64,000 nucleotides of DNA from Ascaris suum (lineage: Eukaryota > Nematoda > Chromadorea > Rhabditida > Ascarididae). How positions within the stretch are numbered: the first letter of the stretch is position 1; each line of letters begins with the position of its first letter. The translations under genes and the position numbers were made by a program. Shown piece by piece: positions 1 through 15,776 of this stretch. The notes beneath the pieces are model-generated. The model searched no databases, had not been told where the DNA came from, and saw only the letters and a list, made by a program, of their open reading frames with translations. Location of the stretch: NCBI GenBank assembly GCA_013433145.1, contig CM024186.1, positions 2,918,001 to 2,982,000 of the forward strand. Reading direction: 5' to 3'.

Positions 1-1094
1 AATTTACTGAATATATTCATCGCGTGGATTGCTGAAGAACGCTCCAAGCTTGACTAGTAGCAGGGACAGAGTCATCGGCTACTGCAAAGTTGGTATCCTC
101 GAAACTCTCAGAGTATCACTGCCTGCCTGAAGGGGGGAATAAGTGTGCATTAGGGATACTCGACTCTACATACATCTCCGGAGTACAGAGTTGTAATTTG
201 TATCCTCCTCCTCGTAGTTATAATTTGTATCCTCCTCCTCGTAGGGGTTACTGCTTCCGATCGCTATCGACTCGCGCGGATGCTATCTCTGAGATTACTG
301 AAGTTTATTTTATCGCGATATTTTAATTTGCGATCCTGAAACACCAATCAATTATCCATTCGCATGATATTTTCCAACTAATTTATAATCAAACAACTTC
401 TTTACTATTCTATTAGTGAACCGCAATTATTTGGTCGCATTCAATTGCTTATTTGCGAACTTGCATGCTTTGCAATCGACTAATTGCATTGCATAATTCT
501 TACAAAAGAATAACCTTATTTGCAAAAGAAACAATTATCCTCAATTTGCTTGGGAAAGTGAATAAAATAAAGAAAAATGGGGAAGAAGAGTGCATTAAAA
601 GATCAGATGCCTAAAAGAAATCTATGCATGATTGCAATATTCGAAAATGCAATGGAAAATACGCAACGAGATAGAACATTATTTTCACAGACTTGTCAAA
701 TTTTGTGTAATAACAAATAACATCATAAAGAGTATGTAAACATCATCTTGAAGAAAAATCCTTGTTGATCCAAATCATGGAGTTTTCTAGCACTTCGGAC
801 CACATAGTAAATACACGGATTAACGATCGTCGTTGAATATGTATTTTATCATACGTTATGAGGTGCATACATATTTTATCTATTTATTCTTAATGGGATT
901 CATTAAATCAGCGATATGCATGAATATTATGTACCGATCCCGTCGATATGAATTGTTCACTCTGCTTCAGCTCATCGTTATTGTATTTGTTCATTACAGT
1001 CGACTTTGCCTCCGTAAATTTATTAACAGAATTTCTAGGGAACACTGAAAAGCGATATAGCAATATTTCATTTATATAAGTTTTGTTTTATTCC

Positions 1095-1273
<179 letters not shown>

Positions 1274-4200
1274 AACACATAGAAACATGAAAGCTGATTT
1301 GCGCTTGTGTTCTCATCACTCCATTATTTCCTTTCAATCAAACACGTTCTATGTTCTAAGATATATTATCTAGAAAATATCAGAGATCAGATCCTAGTTC
1401 AAGCTCAAGGTATAATAAATTTCAGATGAACAATAGACAGACTTCTTAACATCTTTCATTATTTATTTAAGCGTTCCAATAGTATGGAACGGAGAAATTG
1501 AGAAGACAAGAAGGGCAAATTACTGGAATTAATTTATTATTTTCAAGTTCAAAACTTTCGCTAAGTTTTTTTCTTTTGCAATTTTCTCGTTAGTTTCATT
1601 CTTGTAGTCTTAATTCACAAAATTTTGAAAAATTTTTATATGAACTCAAATTTTTAAAAAATCTTTATGGAGATTTCATGGAAAAAGTTCTTCTTTTAAA
1701 TAAAATTTAAGATTTTTCGAATTATGTTCGTAGTTTCTCTTCTCCTACAAAAAAAAAAAAAAAATAAACAGTTGATTTCCTCTGTAATAAACGCAAAGCG
1801 ATCATTTAGAAATTTTACACTGCATAACGTTTATTAAAAATTTTTGATATACTTTCAACTAATCTGCCAGTGAAACATTTTTGATCGGAGATATTCAGCA
1901 AATATTGAAAGTACTGAATACTATTTCTATTTTATAATTACCTCTTTTTTAATCATTAATATGCGTTAGTTTTATTAGTTGGTTCTGTTTGCTTTTGAAT
2001 TATACCGTCATATATTTGGCATTTCGTCCTATTTTTCGCTTCATTTATCTTAATTTGAGCATTTCTTTCTCGTTGCGATAATAATTTCACTCTTATGCAG
2101 TTATCTTTAATGGTGTTTTTTTGTTTCTCCCTTATATTCAACTAATTATTGTATAAGTAATTCATAGACAAGTATAGAATATGGGTAGAATTTTCAATAG
2201 TATCTTTTCACAAATTGTTTCATCACAATTTTCTGTATTCCGGTATATTAGTTTCCACTATTCTGTGTTTATTGTTAGCTTTCGAGGCAAGACCGCCCGA
2301 TGAACGATGTTCGTCGATGATTTTTATCCGATCGGCTGTTGTCGAGTTATCCTCTGATCCATATTTAAGTATGCTATCAATTTTTCTGTTGGACTGATTT
2401 ATGAACAATTTTCTAGAAGGTGAATATGACGCCGGAAATTGAGATTACAGAATTCGCTGATTACTTCCTTAATTGTTTAATTCGAGATGTCTCTTCTAGT
2501 TTAGTTTACCGCAAGCAGCTTATCTTCTTAGCACATTTATAATATTTTCCAATTCCACCATTTAATTTTGGATAGTGTCAATAGCCTAAGGGCATTGGTA
2601 CGGAAGCAAAAACCGCCCCCCTTAGAAGGGCTCATTATATGAGAAGAAAGAGAAGGCATGGTCAGACAACGAAAAAGGCATGGGTTTAATCTCTTCCCCC
2701 TTTCCACTTGTCTCTTCTGGAATTATTTTCTAACTATAACCTTTCCATGACCTTTTATGGGTAAAGAAATTTCTGTAATGTTACAGCTTTATTTTTTTAA
2801 AGCCTTTATTCGCCTTCTTTTGTTACCTTATATACTAAAAAACAGAAATATTCGAATAAAATAATATATTAAGAGTTTTATATGTTGCATAAAAATTTCC
2901 CACAATAGCTAAAAATAGATCCCATTAAATGATGAGGGAGTGAGAAAGGAGTTATGCTCGGAGAAGAAAAAAAAAACGTTGAAATTTGATACTATCATCA
3001 TCAGCATATGCATTTTCTTTCTCTATTTTCATCTTTAATGATCTATTGAAATTGAAATACATCAATGGAATAATATTTCAAAAATTTGCATTTTTAATTT
3101 TTCATTCGATTTATCGAATTTCCATAATAGAAACGTTTAAAAAATTTTCTAAAAAAATATATTTTATAGGCAAATTTTCATTCGATTTGAAATTTTTTTC
3201 TCAGTGTTTTTTTTTTGGACTTTGAATGCATTTAAATTTGCATATATTACCTCTGCGAAGCCTGTTTAGAACGTTTTCATTTGAGTGTGAATGATTTGAG
3301 TGTACGTTGAATGAGTGTAAATGCAATATCCTTCAAGAATCAACTATATGTTCAGGATCTGCATCGATGTTTTTTTTTTTTAATTCGTCGCTTTGTTCAC
3401 TATTCACTGACTCATTCAACTAGCATAGAAAAATATAGCGATCGAATCCGATTCGATTTTTCAAATTTAATGCGTTGCTCATATCTTAAATTATCCATAA
3501 TTTTGCAACTTTTTTTTGTTGAATAATTTGCTATGAAAAAATTCACCTTAAGAAACATCGATTAAAATTTACATCATTTACAGGAGGGGGGGGGGAGGGT
3601 TTTCTTTTGAACTCTGTGTGAATGTACAATGACGTCATTTGAAATATAACTATAGCCGAATTGTTTGAATAGCTTCACAAACATTCAACACAATGCTATC
3701 TCACTAAAAAAAAAATCGCTATAAATAGCAATTCGGTATGTTTAAAATAAATGACGTCAGAAGATGTTAAATTCGATATGAATTTCTCATGAAAATCCTT
3801 TTAATAGAATATAGACGAGGAATGTGTTTAGCAATTTATTCATTATTGAATCCTTTCCCAGTTGTTTTCCAAAAAAAAAAAAAATTCTTTCCCGCCGTAC
3901 AATTTTATTTCTTTTCAAGTTGCTTTCATTTCAAAACTTCCCCCATAGGATCATTCTGGATTTTTCTTACTTCCATAAAATATATTCTTAGCAAACGCAA
4001 AAATTTCTGCATTATTTAATCGCTTAGAATCCGTTTAGCTAATCGTTCAGATTTCTTCGTTACCAATAATAATGAAGAAATTTTGATATTTTCTAAAAGT
4101 TTGCTTTTAAATTCATTATTATTGAAAAATTCTTTCTTCAATTCTCTTCATCTTTCAGAATCATCGATTAAAAAGAATGCTTTTTTTTTGTTTTACGATC

Positions 4201-7200
4201 ATTTTTCTCTTGCAAAAACTTTCAAGGAGTTTCTACTGGAGTTTCGTTTCCCTTCTGATAAACCTTCGAAAAAGTTTGAAATAATTAATTTAAGTGAGGA
4301 GTTTTCTGATCGTTTCGTTTACATGCAGATTAACTCATTGTCATTATCTTATCGATATGCAATTGAAATGAGGTTGCTCATATCCACCTCTTAAAAAAGG
4401 TTTTTTTTCAGTCATTTTTCAGTAAATTTTTAAAACTTTATTTTCTCTTTCATTCGTTTCGATTTTCATTCTGTTGACGCCGTTCTCTATACCATCTATT
4501 GCAGTATTAATGTGAAATATGCAAAAGTAGATGTGAAAAAAACAAATATGCAAAAATAGAAATATGCAAAAATAAAATAGAAAAAACAGAAGCAAAAAAA
4601 ATTGAGGATATCAATAATAAAGAGTGCGTTTAAAAAAAAAAACTCTTCGACCGGAAGTTTAATTATGTCGCACATTATCATTTATGCAATGTATTTGCAT
4701 AAATAAACACGAATGTCATAGCAACAAAATCTTTTCGACGTGCAATTTAAATATTCATCAAAACGTTGAAACAACTCAAATATTCAAATATTTTTTCCAC
4801 TTTGCAAATAGTTTTTTAATGATCTCATATTTATATAAGTGAAAACGAATATTCGGGAGTTGAGTTTGTTGTACAGTTTATGCGAGTTTCCTGACCTAAA
4901 AGGTCAAACTTAGTGGCAATCTTTGGAAAAAATGCTTTCACCTCTAAGTTCTATTCTTTCGATGGGTGGCATTTACAACGGTGTTTATTAAAATTCCTTT
5001 GGTTGAATCGGTTCATTTGGTTCATTTTTTTAATAACAAATTTTTATTCACTGATCGAATGGTGCCCAAATCATCAATCAAACACCCATCTGCATTTTGT
5101 ATAATTTAGCTTGTTCGGTTAGCTTATGTCATTTTCCTCCTCACCGATTCACTCAACTGGTGAATCATGAATCAATGATAGCTTAAAATCACATCCATTG
5201 ATTGCTATAGAATAATACCTAAGCTTAAACAAAGATTAAAAAATAAGGCAATTGAACTAGCCGAACTTCACATTATCTTTACCATCGACTGCTGAACCAA
5301 CTGGTGAACCGAAAATGGGCTGGTTAGTTGAATTTCACACAGTTATCAGTGCCATTTTCAAGTTTGTCGTTACGATTTTAATGCTTTCAAGATCCTCCAT
5401 GGTTGAAAATTTACCTTCAAAATTCAAAAGCACATTAATATTTAAAAGAACTCAATGCGATAATCGAATACCTAATATTGCGTTGTCTTTTTCCTTGTCT
5501 TTTTCAATAATCTTATAATTTAGCATCTTATAAAGTGATTATGCTTTTATTGAATTTCTTTCCTTGCCATAATTTAATCCCTTAGTTCGTGATTAATTTC
5601 ATTTATTTGCTTCTTTATTTCTCCATTATTATGCTCAAATTTCAATAATTTCATTACCTCTTCACCTGTAAATTTATTCCGCTCTTTTTTTCTGCTCGTT
5701 GTCTGTTTTTGCAAGAGCAACGCTTATTTTCACAATATTATCATACGTTTAATGACGTCCATTTTATTATGTTTTAGAATATCTTTGTCGTCTAGCAAAC
5801 TGTGTTAAAATTTTCCTCTAACACTTCCGGTTAGAGCGCAGCTCTGAACGTTTATTGTGCCGTATTTGTTTTGAGGATTGAGGCGTTTACTGTGGCAGAA
5901 TTTTTTTATACTTAAATATAAATACGTTGATCATCTTTGCAAATCGTCTCTAAAATCGAAATATTCCAAATATTCCATGATTATTCTTGAAGAGAGGGAT
6001 TTTTATCATATATGTGTGATTTCTTCCTCCAAAATGCTGAAATGTCGAAATGTCGTTCGTTTGAGAATGGGATGGATGGGGGAGGGGTTTATGCAATGTT
6101 TAGTGTAGTTGTTGTATCAGATCTTTGATCTTTAAGTTTAAACTTTTGCAAAGAGAAGTCACCTAAGCATAGATTAATTTATTCGATATATTGACTTTCG
6201 TCATGCATTAAAAGTCATCCAAATGGTCGCTATCACACTCGTAAACGAACATCTCTAACACTTTGCACGTTTGCTTCATATCCCCTCTTTACTCTCAGCT
6301 CTCTCCTAAATCATTTTAGTTATCATTGGAAAGATTTGAGTGTTTTTTTTTTTGATGAGTATAAAGTATAACAGAGTTGGCACGATATGCGCTTTTGCAT
6401 TCATCATGCACGATCACTCGATTTTATAAATTATTAAAAAACAATGAATAGACGAAATGTTGCCTTCAATTTTTTGATTAATTGCTCCATGACAATATTT
6501 CTATTTGTCTTTTTTTGTACGTTTTTAGTGCTTTTTTGCAGAAATGCATCATTACAGCATCATATCTTCATGCTGGTACTCTGCATACGCCTGTCTGTCT
6601 GTATGTATGTATCTCTATGTCTGTCTATTCATTAGCCTTGTCTCTGGGAATCACATTTGTTGTGAAGGTACTGCACATCATATGATGACATTAGATGATG
6701 GTATCATATTTCAAATGCATCCATTAAATTGCTGAGGAGTTTTTAACATCTGGATATGCAAAAAAATTTACATACATTTTACGTCTATTTGATTGTCATT
6801 TTGCTTAGATCGATTAAAAAAGCGAATAAGAATGCACACCAGAAAGATTGGCACAAGTTGTGCTTTTCATTCCGCGCATCTGATCAATCACTTTCTATCA
6901 GCTGCCAACAGATAAAAGGCAAAACAACATCCCCGTATATTATTTAACCGGAGCAGTCGCATTTACCTCGATTACTATTTGATATAACCTAACGTTTACC
7001 GATGAAAAAATTGACCGGTAGCTTGTAGGTTTTTTTTCGTAATTTATTGTTTGTAGCTCCTTTCTTCGTCGATACAACGATATGAAAATTGGTATGGAAA
7101 ATTTCGCCATGGTCCCTTTTACTTCTACTGGATTTGAAAATTTCTACTTCGTTAGTTTTCGAATTGAAGCTACAGCAGCACAGACCGGAAGCTTGACAAA

Positions 7201-7224
7201 TAAATAGACGAAGGACAGATAAAT

Positions 7225-7282
7225 ACATACACGTAGACACGATCCGACAGGTATATCAACATGTACATACACGTGGACACGA
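7225..7282. repeat. Imperfect direct repeat, 41-bp period
   Basis: catacacgtagacacg at 7225 recurs as catacacgtggacacg at 7266. Confidence 0.6.
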
Positions 7283-7598
7283 CGCCACGGATAGGCAGAC
7301 AAACATATTGAAATTACTCTTAAATGAAGCTATATTCAAAAACAAAAATTCTTACCCATCTCAACAGAGAAGGATCGATAAGCAGTGCAAAGCTTTTAAA
7401 ATTGGAACCACACTATATTCAAGAAATTTGCCTAAAATTACAGTCCAATAATAATTCTGTCAATATAAACTCGATGGTGCAAAAAACATCAACTTAATGA
7501 TGTGAATTGCTCGAATCGCTTATAGTAATTAGTGACAGCTGCCATAGCTTATCGATATGACGAACAATGAGGTGTCAGGTATACAACGGCAACAACAC

Positions 7599-7614
7599 AA
7601 TAATAATAATAGTA

Positions 7615-7702
<88 letters not shown>
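7599..7702. repeat. (AAT)n microsatellite
   Basis: Trinucleotide repeat of about 100 bases with two early AGT variants. The poly-Asn and poly-Leu open frames over it are by-products of the repeat. Confidence 0.97.
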
Positions 7703-7704
<2 letters not shown>

Positions 7705-10700
7705 TTATAACAACAGCAGTACAAGCATATAAGATGCTCACATTGAGTAAACAAGAGGCTAATTCAACGATGACAAAGATGCACATATTCTTCATCGAAC
7801 TATCCAGTCAGCCGGTTGGCTAGCTAGCTAGCTAAGCAACAATCGATAGCCGTCGGCAGCCAATAAATGCAATTGCATAATTCGTCGTCTCATTCGTTGC
7901 ATCCTTCTCTCATTTCAACATTTTTACATTCTGCCATTATTTGAATTCTCTATCAGCTTAAAATTCATCTCTTCTTTATTCAAAAATATTTTATTTATAT
8001 AGCTTTTTTTTTTTAAATTGAGTTATTGAATGTTTATTTCATAAAGGAAATGATTTATTTTTATTGTCGAAAATTTACTCATTTTACTTGTATTTCATTA
8101 ATTTCGCATTGAAATCTCCTTTTTTATCGATACATTTCTCCATTTCAAATTTCAAAAAATTTTTCATCAATTTATCGAATTGTCGAATCTCTGTGAGATT
8201 TTTATTCAACTAAAAGCGATTATTTTCTTTTCATTTTCTACAAATATTTGAAAATTTTTATATACAATACGAATATAGAAAAATAATTAAATAATTATTT
8301 AACGCTTAAAAATTTTTATGAAATATTTGGAAATTTCATCAAATTTAATTCTCTAAAAAAATATTCAAAATAAATACTTATGGGAATATAATTTCAATTT
8401 TTATTCATTTCAAATTTTTATTTATTAATGCTCATTAATAATAGTTATCTCGTTATTGATATGATGAATGGGGGTTATTGTTTATATATTGCACCCGAAC
8501 TAGTGAACAATTCCGTTTTCTTATACACGAATGACTGTATTCATAGTTAATCATCCCAAATATCAATAATACTTTCATTTATTAACAACTAAGAGTTGCT
8601 AGTCAAATTTATACGAGACTAAAATTGGACAGTTTAAAAAAAAATGTCGAGATGTTGTCTCATAAAATTTTCATTTTAGTTTAATGCACTTAGTGCAATC
8701 CATATGCTACTATTTGTTTAAATTTACTCCTTTTAAATGCTTGTGATCGTATAGCGGCATATGAATAATTAGTTCGTTAATCTCTTATTTATATATTTTG
8801 ACTACTTACTGTGGCTTATTGATTATCGTATATGATTCTATTTTCCATAAATGTATAAATGAATTACGTTGACGTACTAAAAGAGGCTCGGGTTTTAAGG
8901 CTCCTATGACGTCTGATTGGAAAAAAGATCAATGCTTTTGGCCAAGAGTCTTGGTTTTTTTTTTTCAGCGATGAACTACGGAAATCTTGTAATTGCTAAG
9001 AGAATTTTGTTTTTGTTGACTAATATTTTTTTCTATTATTTCCATCTGAAAGTTTCGTTGATTTCCTATTCCCTCATCGTTTCTCCTCTGTCCACTCTCA
9101 CTCGCTGCTTGGATTGATGATCGAGACGCGGCTTTGTTTTCAATGCTTTTTTCGAGAGCCTGAATCTCAAAATGCAGATGTCAGTTAGGGTTCGGAGTAT
9201 GAAGTTGTGCTCTTCGATCCATTACGCTATTATAGTATATCTTTCATTTATATTCAACAGTTTTAAAGCGCTCATATCTTATGCTTCTACTTTGAACCTT
9301 GTTGCTTTATTTGGTGCAGTCATATCTGTTCCACTTATTCCAAAAATATTCGTTGATCCTTTCTTGCCCAAATTATTCCTTTATCCATTCACATTTCTAC
9401 TATTCTTTTATTTGTTCTCATTCTATCATCTTTGTTCTCATGCACTCTCACTTTTCGCTTTCCCATAAGTATTGAAGAAAAACAAAATGACTTGCTATTT
9501 GTTGGGTTTATTTAAAAAAAAAACTGTACATTCAGTAGAGCAGGCTAATTTAGCATGTATCTTATACTCGAGTTTAACTTTGAAATTCGAATTGCAAATG
9601 TAACGGATACTCATTTGAAATTTCTTATTTCTGTTTGCGTCCATTGATACCACTTTTGAGGAACAAACCACTCACATGAAAATATGCTGCTGCTTTTGTT
9701 ATTATTGTATATCGTCTTTAATTCACATAAACTGCTTCTTAACATCTTAAAATATCTATGAAATTCTCTTAATTTTCACACCACCATGAAATCCTCGCCC
9801 TATCTATTGTAGTCTTATACTTGGATAAATGTATCCGAAGGATCTTGTCATTTACATGGTTTCCGTTCACCTTTTTCTAAGGTTCAATTTTAGGAAATCT
9901 GTGCAGTTAACTCAAGGATAGCGTTCTCGTCTTGGACTACGTGCTTCATGTTTTGCAGAAAATTATGTTGTGGTACTGGGGAATAATTATGGTCTGTTGC
10001 AATCAATCTGTACTTTATTTGTTAATTCAACTTAGTATCACAGTTTAGTATTACTCGCCTATTATTCTGTACAGTATTACTCGTTTAGTATTACTCCATA
10101 GTGTTACTGAGTAGTGGAGGTCTGCTAAGATAATGTGTAATCAATTGTCAATTAAAACCTATTGCAAAATTGAGTAACACATGTGGTAATGATTTCATGG
10201 TTTAAATATTGTCAACGAAATTATAATTTATAGATTTGATTGAATTGTAAACGTTTAATAAATTCCTAACTATCATAATCATTTTCGTATTAAATAATTC
10301 AGAATAAATATCATATTTCTTTGGATAGAAGGCTCATCTTGATCACATGATATCGTTTAGTTGAAGAGACCTTCATCCTGAAGTTGGATAGGAAATTTGG
10401 CCATCTAATCAAGAGAATGCGATTTTTTTACCGAAGAGCAAAACCTCGTCCTTTTGTCAGTTGAGTTGATTTTTACCCATACTTTGGTACTTAGTTGTCT
10501 TCTCAGCTATGATGCTTCTTCTTGAAATGTAGTTTGATATTGCGCGAAACAGTTATTAACTCTTTATTGGCTTCATTATATTCAACTCGAAGGTAATTTG
10601 AATTATTCATGCTAAAATTATATTTTACTTGTTTTTCAATTTATTTTGCATATTTAACAATTTATAAAATTTTAAATCATTTTCCTTTCTATTTTACATG

Positions 10701-11175
10701 CTTTCAAAACAGAGTGAAATTCCAAAATTTGATCTTTGATTTCTACACTCACAAGTTGACTTGCTTACACTTCCCATCGTTTTGAATTTTTTCTCATGTC
10801 GGATTTCGTTATATTAGTTGCATATTTCTCTCTTTTTTTTCAATATGCTATTCGTAAACTTCAAATATGTTCATTTTCAGTTCTTTTTTTCTAGCATAGC
10901 TATCAAGAAATTCGACAACACTACGGAAGTTGAAAATTCGGCAATAAAAAATTTGCCAATGCTAAAAGATTTTTCCTTGAGAGAGGCGGCATCTTTATTC
11001 AGAGCGCTATTTAGAGTATGAACGAGCGTTTAAAATACTCCTGAGATGCATATGCTAGCAATTAGATAAACCGCCACCGGACGAAATATTTGTCTGTTAG
11101 CTTGCTCACCTCATATTATGTTGCGCTTCTGATAAATCTACTTTTAGAGTTTTTTCTTAGCGATTGTACTCTCAG

Positions 11176-11331
<156 letters not shown>

Positions 11332-12142
11332 GAACTTGTGTATATTTCCAAACACATTGCTTAGAGGAAGAAAGGAGTAGAATCTGAGTTCAAATTTACA
11401 TTGGAGTCAATTACCGATGTAGCTTCAACGTATGAAAAGAAGCAGAATGGATGGTAGGCAAAGTTTGTGCTTGGTTTCAGGATGATTTAGCTGAGGCGAC
11501 AAAAGACTTGTTAAGTTTATTGAACAAAACTCGCATGTTAAACGATGATTGGAGGAGGCATTATTGAAGAAGGCAAATAAAGGATTGTGTAACGATTATG
11601 AATTGCAACTATTGACGAGAAACGGGAGAAGAGAGCTTTATGAAGGTGAAACATATGGTGAGCAATTGAGAAACAGAGATGAAGCTATCGCTTAGAAAAA
11701 TTCATACAACTTGATTTATGAAATGTAAACTCGATGGAGGAATAGCGAAATTCACGTCTGTTGGGAGCGTTCTAGCCCTTATATAGGCAATGAAAGCAAA
11801 AGCTTATTTCTTTGCTAAAAAAGCTTTTGACCCTTCAACATTCTCGAGAGACCATCATCGCTAACACGATCGTCTAACAAAGGAGTCTATCGGACAACTA
11901 GCGAATTCTTTCATTCGCCTACTGATTTAGGGGAACTCACGATCGGTCTTTCTCTATTAGAAAATTTTTTTTTTCAACTTCAACGGAGTTTTGATCTCGT
12001 GGGATCGACAATGAGAATGATGTTTAACATGCGGATGAAGTCGTTGGCAAATATGACAACAGATTGCTAGCTATGGTTGTCGACCTATCGAAAAATGGGA
12101 TGCGTTTATTTGCGCATCGATTGTAAATGCTGTGTCGTTTTG

Positions 12143-12208
12143 CCCACTAGATAATTCATCATCAATCTTTTTCATCATCAAAATTCCCACTAGATAATTC
12201 ATCATCAA
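12143..12208. repeat. 23-base direct repeat, 43-bp period
   Basis: cccactagataattcatcat plus two to three bases begins at 12143 and again at 12186; an extra tcatcatcaa lies between them. Confidence 0.8.
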
Positions 12209-12560
12209 AAGCTAAATGAAATACACGTGTTGTATTTTCACAACTGCCTCAGGAAAACTACAACTGTTCAGTTGTTTTCTTCATCGTTGAGAGGCAAATG
12301 CATAAAATTACGCCAATATTCGAAATATCGTTCTACTGTCTAATATTTAGATTATAATGAGGAATGCTAAAAATTTGCATAAAGAAATCTAAAACTTTGC
12401 GGTTAGTATTTAGGAACTGCGAACGTGTTAGCGGTGAAAAGAGAATGGTCTTGGTGATGAAAAACGGACATGCGCAAGCAGTTTAATCTTTAATCTTCAT
12501 TCTTTGTTGTTTTTTTGATTATTTTTGAGTCCCTTCCGATCCTACGAGTTTCTATTGAGG

Positions 12561-12670
12561 ATCGAGCATGATCCTGCAGATTGTCAATGAAGATCGAGCA
12601 TGATCCTTTATGGATCGTTTTCGAAGATCGAGCATGATCGTGCAGTTATTATCGAGAATCGAGCATATAC
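12561..12670. repeat. Degenerate tandem repeat, about 32-bp period
   Basis: The core atcgagcatgatc begins at 12561, 12593 and 12627, with a weaker copy at 12658. Spacings are 32, 34 and 31 bases; the sequence between cores is only loosely conserved. Confidence 0.75.
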
Positions 12671-15579
12671 TCATGCGATGGGAGTATTTGATCCAAGAAA
12701 TGAATCTACTTCATAGCAACATCTGAATGTGAACTGATGAAAAAATTTTACAAACTCAAAAAAATTTCTGTTTGTTTTTTTTAAAAGCATTTCGTTACGC
12801 GGCTATATATCATGTTCAATGCTTCGATTCGCAGAAGTGTGCTGCTTTCTTTGATATTTTTGGTAGACTAACATGCGCATATTTCGTGCATTTATGGGAG
12901 CGTTTGGTTTGTCTCTTTGACCAGTTGTTCAATTCAAATTACATTGCAGTTGACCTCATAAAGTCGTCGATATGAGACTAACACATATCATCACAATAAC
13001 AGCAACACCACTTGTTAAGCAGTTCACTCAACTTAAATGACTAATGCAATAATCACAAAGGTTCCTAATCAAGGTTTTTTTTGAAATGATTTTTTAAAGA
13101 TTTTTTTAATATTAAGACCCGAAAAATGATTTGAAGTGAATAGGGATTCTATGTTGTAAACGGAAGAGGGATAGCAGTAAACATCCCCTCGTTGAACGTT
13201 TCATCCCATAAAGAGTATAAAATTGCCGCATTTGTGAAAATATATAGAGGATAAGAAGGTCTATTCAAGTGCAACTAGTGGATGTACTTTTATGAAAGAG
13301 TGTGAGTGATGTATCGATTTCTCGCTTGCACGAATTTCCGCTCCAATAATTCGTCTCTACAACACTATTAATTTTTAGATGATAGAAATATTAATAGGAG
13401 ATTTTAGTTATTCATAACATTTGTTTTGAAAATTTTTAAAAAATTATTTAATAATTTATGCATAATTGAATTTATTGAGTTGAATTTCCATTATGTAAAT
13501 TTTTTTTTTTATTTTGTTCAAATATTCAAATTAGTAGCTTAATTTTCTCGTTGAAGCATAAATGAAAAAATCAAAAGGTGCAAATAGTATATCTACTATT
13601 AACTCCTCTTCTCTGAAGAATTTATGCAAGAAGGATTTCCTCCTGAAAAAAAAAAGCTAATTTTCCTTTGAGCATAATGAGGTTATCAAATGTTGAAAAT
13701 GCAGCGTAAATACTATACTACGAAACATTCAAGAAATCAGTCGGGAATATTTCCTCTAAATGTGGAGAAGATGGACAAAGATGACCATCTTCTTTCCCGT
13801 TCCATTAGTTGTCTTCGCTTTAAATATTATTCTTTAAAGTGTATTGAAAAGACGGATATTAAAACTCAATGTTACACATTTCGTTCCAACTTTCATAGAT
13901 ATGAGGAATTTCTTATGCAAATTATGTTCCTCATTGTTTTTTGACGTACTCATTATCGAATAGCATTTCTATTAATAATATTTTTCATAAATTTCAGCAC
14001 AATCAGATATCTCAGTTTACTAATTTAAAGCGTTACTTTCATTTCCCATTCTTCATTATCTTCTAATGTTGGGAACGCTTCGGCCACAAGAATGCATCAA
14101 TCATATATGAACAAAACGATTTCCTTATTGTCTACGTCCACCTGATCGCTGCTTGTGGATGCATTCCAGCAATTTCAGCTCCAAGCTTTCACTAACAACC
14201 TGTCCGCATTCCCCACATTTCGGTCTCTGCGTCTTTTTTTTTTGGGGGGGGGGGGCAACTCTGCGTGAAATGACTTCGATATTATTCCCGAAGAAAGCTT
14301 TCATCGATGTTATATTTAGTGAGCGTATAATATTTCGATCAAATTACTCTATCGTTATTCAATTCTTCTCTAGAAATTTCATTGATTATTGATCCTTATT
14401 TACTATTTAATATCGGGAAAGGCTCCATATATTCAAACTTTTATACTTATTACCTTTTCTAGTAGATATTGCCATATGAAGTGTTTGTATGGTCTTTACT
14501 GACCCAATGTTGTTGATGCTTTTTCCCGTTTGTTTCCTCTAATAATATACTCCCATACTAAACTTTTTGTACTCGTAAGGTACTCGTAAGGTAGAGTTCC
14601 ATATTAATTTAGAAATGAACGAGGAATGTCGAAGGAAGAACTTAGTTTTTTTGCTTCTTTGCTTTAAAATTGAAGCCCATTATCTGGGACGTAATAGTTG
14701 TACTGTAAATTTTACCGGTTGAATTAGCATCGTGGGCATTATCTTTGTACAATAAATGAAATATTGTTATATTTCGCTTTAAATCACAATGAATGTGCCA
14801 TCAGTGATAGGTTTGAGAAGTAATAAATAACGGTCGTATACGATGAAGCAGAATTATCTAGAAACTTTGAAATAAACGATGAATACAATCGAAACGGAAA
14901 GTAGATCAACTTCCGGGCTTGTGTTAATACCGCTACGTCTACTACTTACTTAATAGTTTCGCTTTTTACTTATGAAGGAAATGCTGTAAGTACTGTTAAT
15001 ACTTCAATACTTAACAATACTCAATGCTTTTAATTAAATAGTACTGTTAATACAAAATAATCTGTAAATCTTAAATTCTAAGAATCCATTTGCACAACAA
15101 TGGCAATAGGAAAATTTCGTGAATCATTTAACGAAAATATTTTAGGAGAATTTTTTGTTGAAATTTTTGCATATAATTTACAAAAAATCGAAAAAAAAAA
15201 TTCAGGTTTTCGTTGAAGCGAGCAACAATTAGAAAGAAAAGATATATTGTATTGCTGTAGTAGATAAATGACGTCATTATTAAAATGAGCAAAATTCCGT
15301 TTTAAGCGATTCCATTATTACTAATATCTGATAAAAAACGGCCAATTTCTAATGATAACTGGTATTGATTAGATAGATATATCGAGCAAAACATACTAAC
15401 AATGCACTAAATTTTTTCTTTTTTATGTTATACATCTATGCATTTCAATTCTATTAAACAAAAAGTCGACGGCGAACTTAGTGATGAGCGCCTCTTTGAA
15501 TTTTTTTTGTTCCATTCAGGAGGCATTATTTTTTTTTTTGTAGTTTTCGGCATCATTCTGCTCGAATAGGGCAATCATT

Positions 15580-15776
<197 letters not shown>

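Noticed and set aside
7529..7823. Poly-Asn and poly-Leu open frames
   Set aside because: By-products of the (AAT)n repeat; the flanking residues show no domain.
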